This document shows, in pieces, positions 1 to 5,504 of a stretch of 6,450 nt of DNA. Made by a program: the position numbers and the translations under genes. Each line of letters starts with the position of its first letter. The stretch's first letter is position 1. The stretch spans positions 1 through 6,450 of the forward strand of contig JACCXL010000248.1 of NCBI GenBank assembly GCA_013697015.1. Direction: 5' to 3'. This DNA is from Chthoniobacterales bacterium. GTDB lineage: Bacteria > Verrucomicrobiota > Verrucomicrobiia > Chthoniobacterales > UBA10450. The notes under the pieces were generated by a model. The model saw nothing but the letters and a program-made list of their open reading frames with translations, was not told where the DNA came from and searched no databases.

Positions 1-939
1 GTAGAATTTCCGCAATTCTTGCTTATCGATCTGACTGGAAAGCTGGGCTAATTCCGCTCGGTGCTCGGTGTGCCGATCGACCGCTTCGCGATGCTGGTGC
101 ACTTCCTTGAGGAGATGGGGGGAATCAGGCGGTGCGATTCGGTGGGTGGCGAGGTGACGCCCGATATTCAGATAGGCGGGATTCTTTCGCTCCTCCACGG
201 TCTGATGTTGAGCGCGCGCTTCCCGCAGAGCCTCCTGCTGCGCGCGGCTGGCCTCATTCAAATTGCGATCGCGCGCTTCGAATTCGCTGCGGATCGTCGC
301 AATATTCCTTTCCACGACCGCGAGCGCCTCTTCGTGCTCGCTCAGCTTTTCGCGTGCGAGGCGGCATGCATCGGCGCTGCCCGTTCGCGCGTGGACGAGT
401 TCGGCGCGTTCTTCCGGAAGTCGCGCGCGTTGCGAACCAAGCACGGCGCCCTGCTCGTCCAGGTCTTGCGGTGGCGGAATCTTTATCTGTAATTCCGAAA
501 GCTTCCGCAAAAGCTCGCGATCGCTCTCGTCGTTGTCCTGCAGCCGGCGTTCCACGCCCGAGAGTTCGCGCGCACAGAGATCGGCGGCGGCCTTGGCGTC
601 GTTGCGGCGCTGCAGAATCGGTTTTTTCTCTTCCTCCAATTTCGCCAGCGCGCCCGCCTGTTCCTTCACATTCTCCTGTCGTTGCGCCTCGATGCGCTGC
701 AACGCCTCCTCGGTCTGCGTAATGCGCACCGCCACTTCTTTCTGCTCCTGCTCCAGCTTCTTGAGCGCGACAATCTCGTTTCGCAGTTCGGGAAAGTTCG
801 AGGCTTGCGAGCAGCCTTCGCGGCCGAGGCTGATTTCACTCCGCTGCAACACGCGCTTTTGATGGCGCAGCGCCAGGTGCGTGCGCTGGCGACGGATTTT
901 TAATCCGATCTCGCGCAGCCCTGTGCGTATGAAGCTCAC
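1..939 (-). CDS. Long coiled-coil protein of unknown function (N-terminal part, runs off left edge)
   Basis: I do not recognise the family. The frame is open for 313 codons from a GTG at 939-937 to the window edge with no stop, so the C-terminus is missing. The N-terminus (about residues 1-40) is basic and begins MSFIRTGLREIGLKIRRQ. From about residue 50 to 248 the protein is Glu/Lys/Arg/Gln/Ala-rich with heptad-like spacing (for example EIVALKKLEQEQ and ALQRIEAQRQENVKEQ), which indicates a long coiled coil. Around residues 250-272 the coil is broken by a Pro-containing segment (NPAYLNIGRHLA, then APPDSPHLL), after which helix-forming sequence resumes. I see no signal peptide or Walker motif in the visible part. 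The gene lies 43 bases downstream of the acs stop on the same strand, so an operon is likely. The Ser/Arg-rich open frames on the opposite strand are its mirror image. There is no in-frame ATG near the start and no strong Shine-Dalgarno, so the GTG start is moderately sure; the coding frame is very sure. Confidence 0.82.
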   Translation of the reverse strand, partial: MSFIRTGLREIGLKIRRQRTHLALRHQKRVLQRSEISLGREGCSQASNFPELRNEIVALKKLEQEQKEVAVRITQTEEALQRIEAQRQENVKEQAGALAKLEEEKKPILQRRNDAKAAADLCARELSGVERRLQDNDESDRELLRKLSELQIKIPPPQDLDEQGAVLGSQRARLPEERAELVHARTGSADACRLAREKLSEHEEALAVVERNIATIRSEFEARDRNLNEASRAQQEALREARAQHQTVEERKNPAYLNIGRHLATHRIAPPDSPHLLKEVHQHREAVDRHTEHRAELAQLSSQIDKQELRKFY

Positions 940-982
940 TCTTGCAAAACTACGCGGCTGGCGGGCCGCTCCAATCCGAAAA

Positions 983-2929
983 TCACTCCTCGCCCCTACT
1001 CAGTCGGGCGAGAACGTTGAAATCTTCGAGCGTTGTGGTGTCCCCCGTGACCGTTCGGCCGCTCGCGATTTCCTTTAGAAGACGTCGCATGATCTTCCCG
1101 CTGCGCGTTTTCGGGAGAGCCTCCGCGAAGCGCACTTCGTCCGGTTTCGCGATCGCTCCGATATGGGTGCTCACATGTTTGCGGAGTTCTTCCTTCAAGG
1201 AGGGACTCGCCGTCACATTTTCTTTCAAGGTCACAAACGCGACGACACCCTGTCCCTTCATTTCGTCGGGCCGACCCACGACCGCCGCTTCTGCCACATG
1301 CTTGTGACTTACGAGCGCGCTCTCGATCTCGGAGGTTCCAAGGCGGTGTCCTGCCACATTCAGCACATCATCGATCCGACCTACGATCCAAAAATAGCCG
1401 TCATGGTCGCGGCGCGCACCGTCGCCCGTCAGGTAGCTTCCCTTGAACTCGCTCCAGTATTGTTTTTTGTAGCGAGTCTTATCGCCGTAAATCGTGCGCA
1501 ACATCGATGGCCAGGGCCTTCGGATCACGAGTTTTCCGCCCACATTGGGCCCGACTTCTTCGCCTTGCTCATCCACGACGGCGGCGTCGATTCCAAAAAA
1601 CGGCAAGGTTGCGCTTCCCGGTTTGGTCGCCGTGGCGCCGGGCAACGGAGAGATCATGATCGCTCCGGTTTCCGTCTGCCACCAAGTGTCGACGATCGGG
1701 CAACGGCCGCCGCCGATCTTCTCGTGGTACCACATCCACGCTTCCGGATTAATCGGCTCACCGACCGTTCCCAGAAGGCGTAGCGACGTGAGATCGTGTT
1801 TCCTTACCCAAGCGTCGCCCCACCGGATAAAGGCCCGGATGGCGGTGGGAGCGGTGTAAAGCACGCTCACGCCGTAGTCTTCGATGATTCTCCAAAACCG
1901 GTCCGGCTCCGGCCAGTCCGGCGCGCCCTCATACATGAGTGTGGTCGCGCCATTCGCCAGCGGACCGTAAACCACGTAGCTGTGGCCGGTCACCCAACCG
2001 ACATCAGCGGTGCACCAGTAGACATCTTCGTCGCGCAGATCGAAGACGTATTTCGTCGTGCAATAGGCTCCGACCAGATAGCCGCCGGTGGTGTGCAGAA
2101 TGCCTTTCGGCTTTCCGGTCGATCCGCTCGTGTAAAGAATGTAGAGCGGATGTTCGCTCTCGAGCGGGGCCGCCGGACAGTCGGCATTCACGTACTCGAG
2201 CTCGCGATGCCACCACACGTCGCGGCCTTCTTCCATGTGGATGTCGCTCGCGGTGCGCCGGAATACGATCACACGTTTGATGGAAGTTTCGCCGGTGAGC
2301 GCGTCGTCCACGTTTTTCTTCAGCGGAACAACCGCGCCACGACGGTAGCCGCCATCCGCCGTGACCACGGCCACCGCTCCGCTGTCCGCGATGCGGTCGC
2401 GAATGCTGTCAGCACTGAATCCGCCGAAGACGACGGAATGCACCGCGCCGATCCGCGCGCACGCCAGCATGGCGATGGCGGCCTCGGGAATCGTCGGCAT
2501 GTAAATAATGACCCGGTGGCCTTTGCGGATTTTGTTGCGCTTCAGCACGTTCGCAAAGCGGCAGACTTCCCGATGCAATTGCTGATACGTGAGCGTTCGC
2601 CGGTCGCCCGGCTCGCCTTCCCAAATGATGGCGGCTTTGTTGCGCCGGGCCGTCGTGAGATGCCGATCGAGGCAGTTCTCGGAGATATTTAGTCTGCCGC
2701 CGATAAACCATTTTGCGAAAGGGGCCTTCCATTCCAGCACACGTTTCCACGGTGCTTGCCAGACCAGCTCACGCGCTTCACGCGCCCAGAACTTTTCTGG
2801 TTGTCGGATGGATTCACGATAAAGCCGCTCATAAACAGCCCGGCTCGGGATTCGAGCCGTCCGTGCGAATGAACGCGGGGCTTTAAAGACCCGCTTCTCG
2901 ATCAAGTAGGACTCGATGTTTTTTTCCAT
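983..2929 (-). CDS. acs: Acetyl-CoA synthetase (acetate--CoA ligase, AMP-forming)
   Basis: This ANL-superfamily enzyme activates acetate with ATP to acetyl-AMP and then forms acetyl-CoA in the cytoplasm, feeding central carbon metabolism. Numbering from the longest form (TTG at 2950, 655 residues): the N-terminal ACS domain opens with NIESYLIEKRVF; the P-loop TSGSTGKPKG is at 274-283; the acetate pocket residues lie in DVGWVTGH (316-323) and WWQTETG (423-429); the hinge and adenylate-binding region is YLTGDG...GRIDDVLNVAGHR (506-535); the catalytic lysine, usually controlled by acetylation, is K619 in KTRSGKIMRR near the C-terminus. Length and motif order are normal for Acs. I chose ATG 2929 (648 aa) because it places the conserved N-terminal motif right at the start, but TTG 2950 is possible and sits closer to the only strong Shine-Dalgarno. 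The gene is divergent from dodecin and followed by the coiled-coil gene. Function is very sure; the start is not. Confidence 0.96.
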   Translation of the reverse strand: MEKNIESYLIEKRVFKAPRSFARTARIPSRAVYERLYRESIRQPEKFWAREARELVWQAPWKRVLEWKAPFAKWFIGGRLNISENCLDRHLTTARRNKAAIIWEGEPGDRRTLTYQQLHREVCRFANVLKRNKIRKGHRVIIYMPTIPEAAIAMLACARIGAVHSVVFGGFSADSIRDRIADSGAVAVVTADGGYRRGAVVPLKKNVDDALTGETSIKRVIVFRRTASDIHMEEGRDVWWHRELEYVNADCPAAPLESEHPLYILYTSGSTGKPKGILHTTGGYLVGAYCTTKYVFDLRDEDVYWCTADVGWVTGHSYVVYGPLANGATTLMYEGAPDWPEPDRFWRIIEDYGVSVLYTAPTAIRAFIRWGDAWVRKHDLTSLRLLGTVGEPINPEAWMWYHEKIGGGRCPIVDTWWQTETGAIMISPLPGATATKPGSATLPFFGIDAAVVDEQGEEVGPNVGGKLVIRRPWPSMLRTIYGDKTRYKKQYWSEFKGSYLTGDGARRDHDGYFWIVGRIDDVLNVAGHRLGTSEIESALVSHKHVAEAAVVGRPDEMKGQGVVAFVTLKENVTASPSLKEELRKHVSTHIGAIAKPDEVRFAEALPKTRSGKIMRRLLKEIASGRTVTGDTTTLEDFNVLARLSRGEE

Positions 2930-2950
2930 TGCATGGGCCGAACGGTTCAA

Positions 2951-3040
2951 CCATTGCCAATCGCCTCCGGAAAAGAAAGCGGAGAGTCAAGGCGCGGGAA
3001 TTCATTTGTGTTGTCGAGCATGCGACCGAAAACTGACCGC
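2951..3040. promoter_or_regulatory. Divergent intergenic region between acs and dodecin
   Basis: About 90 bases (111 if acs starts at 2929) separate two genes read away from each other, so both promoters should lie here or slightly inside the neighbouring ORFs. A TTGACT hexamer on the minus strand (2985-2990) resembles a -35 box for acs, but no good -10 is found at the right distance. No clear -35/-10 pair is seen for dodecin either, nor a convincing Shine-Dalgarno before its ATG. The role is inferred from gene orientation rather than from recognised motifs. Confidence 0.4.
2964..2968 (-). promoter_or_regulatory. Shine-Dalgarno GGAGG upstream of acs, best placed for an out-of-frame ATG
   Basis: The minus strand carries GGAGG here, the best ribosome-binding motif in the acs leader. 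It is 9 bases from an ATG at 2954, 13 bases from the in-frame TTG at 2950 and 34 bases from the in-frame ATG at 2929. The ATG at 2954 opens a 23-codon ORF (2883-2954) in another frame, MVEPFGPCNGKKHRVLLD..., which ends at TAA inside acs. The motif therefore either serves the TTG start with long spacing, or drives a short overlapping leader peptide. Confidence 0.45.
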
Positions 3041-3250
3041 ATGAACGATCACGTTTACAAAAAAATCGAGTTGGTCGGTTCGTCCCCGAAAGGGATTGAG
3101 GATGCGGTGGCGAATGCGCTGACGCGTGCGAGCAAGACCATTCGCAACATGCGCTGGTTCGAAATCACGGAAACGCGGGGCCATCTCGAGGACGGCAAGA
3201 TCGCGCACTGGCAGGTGACCGTCTCGGTCGGGTTCACGCTCGACGCGTGA
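3041..3250 (+). CDS. Dodecin family flavin-binding protein
   Basis: Dodecins are small proteins that assemble into hollow dodecamers and bind flavins (FMN, riboflavin or breakdown products), buffering free flavin in the cytoplasm; some bacterial members also bind coenzyme A. The 69-residue product matches the family end to end: HVYKKIELVGSS (residues 4-15) for strand 1, the helix GIEDAVANALTRASKT (18-33), then MRWFEITETRG and GKIAHWQVTVSVGFTLDA for strands 2 and 3. W39 is in the position of the tryptophan that stacks on the flavin ring, and Q58 is the conserved partner 19 residues later. An upstream in-frame start at 2933 would add 36 residues unlike any dodecin, so ATG 3041 is chosen. No clear Shine-Dalgarno precedes it. 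The gene is divergent from acs and convergent with the small membrane protein gene. Confidence 0.95.
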   Translation: MNDHVYKKIELVGSSPKGIEDAVANALTRASKTIRNMRWFEITETRGHLEDGKIAHWQVTVSVGFTLDA

Positions 3251-3252
3251 GT

Positions 3253-3267
3253 CGCGGCGCAGCCGCG
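3253..3267. terminator. GC-rich hairpin between convergent genes, possible terminator
   Basis: CGCGGC (3253-3258) and GCCGCG (3262-3267) form a perfect 6-bp stem around a GCA loop, starting 3 bases after the dodecin stop and abutting the stop codon of the convergent membrane protein gene. A short T-run (3277-3280) lies about ten bases beyond the stem on the plus strand, too far for a textbook rho-independent terminator, and none is seen on the minus side. Its position between two converging stop codons is the main support. Confidence 0.4.
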
Positions 3268-3552
3268 CTAAGATTCGTTTTGTTGCGCCACCCGGTACAG
3301 CTTGCTCGCGCCGTAGATGAGCAACGCCGGCTTGAAAACCAGCATCAGTAATCGGATTACGCCCCCGAGGACCCGGCCCAGCGGCAATCGATTCAGGATA
3401 TAGCCAGCAGCCAGGGCGTAGAGCACCGATTGAGTCGGGTTTTCGCGTACGTAAACTTCCGTCTGTTGCAGCACTTCGCCGAATTGGTCCTTCGTGTAAC
3501 GGAGACCGCGCTCGGCGAGGTCCTCCGGAATAGCAGCAAATTTATCGTCCAT
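3268..3552 (-). CDS. Small two-helix membrane protein, possibly DUF883/ElaB-like
   Basis: The 94-residue product has a polar N-terminal half with an amphipathic helix (about residues 5-35, acidic with KDQFGEVLQQTE), then the segment YVRENPTQSV, a first hydrophobic stretch at about 42-56 and a second at about 61-82 (VLGGVIRLLMLVFKPALLIY), ending in a short basic/polar tail. The pattern of a soluble helix, then 'VRENP.QS', then a C-terminal hydrophobic anchor resembles DUF883/ElaB-YqjD proteins, which attach to the inner membrane and have been linked to ribosomes or stress; this likeness is only by eye. The second hydrophobic stretch is interrupted by Arg67 and Lys74, so one or two membrane passes are both possible. 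ATG 3552 is the chosen start, with only a weak purine-rich region before it. It follows the methyltransferase gene by 50 bases on the same strand and may share its transcript. Confidence 0.78.
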   Translation of the reverse strand: MDDKFAAIPEDLAERGLRYTKDQFGEVLQQTEVYVRENPTQSVLYALAAGYILNRLPLGRVLGGVIRLLMLVFKPALLIYGASKLYRVAQQNES

Positions 3553-3602
3553 CTTACTTAGTGTTCGAAGCGCAAGGCCGCTTTGCGTGTCCTAAAAACT
3601 GA

Positions 3603-4646
3603 TCAGCGTAATGTCAGCCAGATTGTGCGCGCGCCCGTTTCGGGCGGAAAATCGACCGGCGGTGGCTGACTCCGGAAGCTGCCTGCCCGGCGTGTCGCTT
3701 TCAGGCAAAAGCGGCCCATTACTTCCAGCGCTCGCTCATCCAGACTGGAGCAGTTCGTGGAAAGAAGAATGCGGGCGTTTCGCTCCGCCACTTCCAAGGT
3801 GGCGAGAAGCAGCGTTTCGAAATCCTGTTCAACCTGAAAAGCCCGGCCTTTCCGGGCGCGCGAAAAAGTCGGTGGATCAAGGATGATCGCATCGAATCGC
3901 TCGCCCTTGCGCGCCAGCCGGGGCAGGACTTCCATGACGTCGTCGGCAACGAAGCGGTGGTTCTCCGTGGGGAGTCCATTAAGGCCGAAGTTCTCGCGGC
4001 CGCGCGCGAGCGATTTCTTCGAGAGGTCGATGTTGACCGTGCGCGTGCCGACCGAGCCGGCCGCCACGGAAAACGAGCAGGTGTAGGAAAAGCAGTTTAA
4101 CAGTGTCGCGGGCGTCATTTGCCGGAGCGCCCGCCGATTCTCGCGCTGGTCGAGAAATAATCCGACCGAATATCCCGCCGCAAAATCGATCGCGTAGCGC
4201 AGGAATCGTTCGGTCACCACGCTCTGCAGCGGCGTGTTCGCATCTCCCAGGATCAGACGCGGCGCTTCCCGCTCGGCGTTCTGTTTGGGGAGATGACGGA
4301 GAAATACCCGGCTGATCTTGAAGTTCGCAGCCAGAGCCCAGAGATGCAGTTCGGTCATGAGTCTTTCGCGCGCCGCTTCCGTCTTGACGGAGATCAGAAC
4401 GTCCGAACCGAAGCGTTCCACCCAGCCATCGTCTGTCGTGCAGAGCCGATGAGCATCGGTGTGTTCCGCGACAAAATCGCGCAGAACAGACGGCTCTATC
4501 CACTTAAAGCTCGCTCTCTGTCGCGGTTGCGGTTCCACCTTGTTCCATATTCGGTCCTCGGCAGCGGGCTGATTGTGCGCGCGCGATCTTGCTGGTCCTG
4601 AGCGCTTCGATAGAATGCCGTGCGCTCGCTCCGGCGTCGGCGTCAT
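3603..4646 (-). CDS. Class I SAM-dependent methyltransferase, RlmI/RlmK-like (COG1092)
   Basis: The protein is likely an RNA (probably rRNA) base methyltransferase using S-adenosylmethionine. Visible motifs: an RlmI-type central domain with WVERFGSDVLIS (75-86) and GLFLDQRENRR (162-172); SAM-binding motif I LNCFSYTCSFSVAA (183-196); VNIDLSKKSLARGRENFGLNG (204-224, motif II region); ADDV (234-237, motif III); the catalytic-loop signature FDAIILDPPTFSR (251-263, motif IV); and LLSTNCSS (294-301), where C299 aligns with the conserved Cys seen late in RlmI. At up to 347 residues it is shorter than RlmI (about 400) and has no N-terminal PUA domain. The first 35-45 residues are Pro/Arg-rich and look unlike a folded domain; a GTG at 4538 (V37) is an alternative start, and with ATG 4646 the thrB promoter would overlap this reading frame. 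Substrate specificity cannot be read from the sequence. Confidence 0.88.
   Translation of the reverse strand: MTPTPERAHGILSKRSGPARSRAHNQPAAEDRIWNKVEPQPRQRASFKWIEPSVLRDFVAEHTDAHRLCTTDDGWVERFGSDVLISVKTEAARERLMTELHLWALAANFKISRVFLRHLPKQNAEREAPRLILGDANTPLQSVVTERFLRYAIDFAAGYSVGLFLDQRENRRALRQMTPATLLNCFSYTCSFSVAAGSVGTRTVNIDLSKKSLARGRENFGLNGLPTENHRFVADDVMEVLPRLARKGERFDAIILDPPTFSRARKGRAFQVEQDFETLLLATLEVAERNARILLSTNCSSLDERALEVMGRFCLKATRRAGSFRSQPPPVDFPPETGARTIWLTLR
4589..4616 (+). promoter_or_regulatory. Putative sigma-70-like promoter for thrB-lpxK
   Basis: TTGCTG (4589-4594) and TAGAAT (4611-4616) are separated by 16 bases. The -10 hexamer matches the consensus in 5 of 6 positions; the -35 keeps only TTG. 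A transcript would begin near 4623, leaving a leader of roughly 40 bases before the thrB ATG. The site lies within the assigned 5' end of the divergent methyltransferase gene. Promoter rules of this lineage are uncertain, so this is tentative. Confidence 0.35.
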
Positions 4647-4660
4647 CCGCGAGATAGAAG

Positions 4661-5503
4661 ATGCAACTAGTCACCGTTCGTGTCCCCGCGAGCACTTCCA
4701 ATCTCGGACCCGGTTTCGATTGCCTCGGCGTCGCGCTGCGGCTTTATAACGACATCACAATGCGGCGCGGCCGTTCCGGCGCCAATTCACCGATGGTCGC
4801 AGGAGCGGCGCGCTCGTTTTTTCAAGAAGCGCGCGTCAGGGAGTTTCCCTTCGCCTGCACGATTGAAGGCGACGTGCCCCGGTCGCGGGGACTCGGCAGC
4901 AGCGTCACCGTGCGATTGGGGGTGATCCATGCCTTGAACGAACTGGCGGGAAGGCTCGTGCGGGAACGCATTTTCGAAATGTGCGCGGAACTGGAAGGCC
5001 ATCCCGATAATGCCGCGCCGAGCACGTTTGGCGGCTTCAACGTCGTCCGCGCGGAAAACCGCCAGCGTTTCGCGATCTCGCTACGGCTGCGCTTCGTGCT
5101 TCTCATTCCCGAGATTCACGTCGAAACGAAAGCCGCCCGCTCCCTTCTTCCGCAACGAATTCCTCGCGCGGACGCAATTGCGAATATCGGTAACGCCTCC
5201 GCGATCACGGCGGCTTTCGTCTCTCAGCGCTATCAGGATCTGGCCGGCGCTTTCGCTGATCGCTTGCATCAACCGTATCGCGCTCGGCTCATCCCGATTC
5301 TGGACCGTGTCATACGTGCTGCCGAGTCCGCGGGAGCGCTCGGTGGATTTCTGAGCGGCTCCGGCTCCACCATTGCGGCGCTTACGCTGCGCTCACCGGC
5401 ACGGATCGCTGCGGCCATGCAAACCGCCGCGGGGCGAACACGTGCTCAGACTGTCATCACCGTGGCTGACAATCGCGGAGCTCGCGTGCTTCGGAGCGCA
5501 TAA
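4661..5503 (+). CDS. thrB: Homoserine kinase (GHMP kinase family)
   Basis: The enzyme phosphorylates L-homoserine with ATP to O-phosphohomoserine, the step before threonine synthase in the cytoplasmic threonine pathway. The three GHMP motifs are present in order: VRVPASTSNLGPGFDCLG (6-23), typical of ThrB; the phosphate-binding loop VPRSRGLGSSVT (72-83); and GGFLSGSGSTIAAL (228-241) near the C-terminus. EGHPDNAAPSTFGG (112-125), with the conserved His-Pro-Asp-Asn, is another ThrB hallmark. At 280 residues it is slightly shorter than common homologues (about 300) but keeps every motif, so it should be active. The start at ATG 4661 puts the first motif at residue 6, as expected; the preceding GAGATAGAAG is a weak ribosome-binding region. 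It is divergent from the methyltransferase, and its TAA stop is followed after one base by lpxK, so the two are probably one transcript. No other threonine-pathway gene is in the window. Confidence 0.95.
   Translation: MQLVTVRVPASTSNLGPGFDCLGVALRLYNDITMRRGRSGANSPMVAGAARSFFQEARVREFPFACTIEGDVPRSRGLGSSVTVRLGVIHALNELAGRLVRERIFEMCAELEGHPDNAAPSTFGGFNVVRAENRQRFAISLRLRFVLLIPEIHVETKAARSLLPQRIPRADAIANIGNASAITAAFVSQRYQDLAGAFADRLHQPYRARLIPILDRVIRAAESAGALGGFLSGSGSTIAALTLRSPARIAAAMQTAAGRTRAQTVITVADNRGARVLRSA
5493..5496 (+). promoter_or_regulatory. Ribosome-binding site of lpxK inside the end of thrB
   Basis: GGAG lies within the last thrB codons, 8 bases before the ATG at 5505. The spacing is ideal and fixes the lpxK start. 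With the TAA of thrB one base before that ATG, the arrangement favours translational coupling. Confidence 0.6.
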
Positions 5504-5504
5504 G

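Noticed and set aside
61..862. Several plus-strand open frames (up to 199 codons), rich in Ser, Arg and Cys
   Set aside because: They are mirror images of the Glu/Lys/Arg-rich coiled-coil gene on the minus strand; long Ser/Cys/Arg runs without motifs are typical of antisense frames.
1163..2692. Two long open frames on the plus strand (206 and 298 codons) inside acs
   Set aside because: They lie antisense to a clear acetyl-CoA synthetase with all motifs intact. Their composition (His/Arg/Ala/Val-rich, no recognisable motif) is that of GC-rich mirror frames.
2985..2990. TTGACT on the minus strand as a -35 box for acs
   Set aside because: No reasonable -10 hexamer occurs 16-18 bases downstream; the area is GC-rich and holds the GGAGG instead.
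2933..3040. 36-residue N-terminal extension of dodecin from the earlier in-frame ATG
   Set aside because: Dodecins are about 65-75 residues and begin at the HVYKKIE strand. The extension matches nothing in the family and would overlap the acs start region.
3568..3587. Imperfect inverted repeat (CGCAAG / CTTTGCG, or AAGCG / CGCTT) between the methyltransferase and the small membrane protein gene
   Set aside because: The stem needs a bulge, two short pairings compete, and no T-run follows on either strand, so I do not call a terminator or RNA element.
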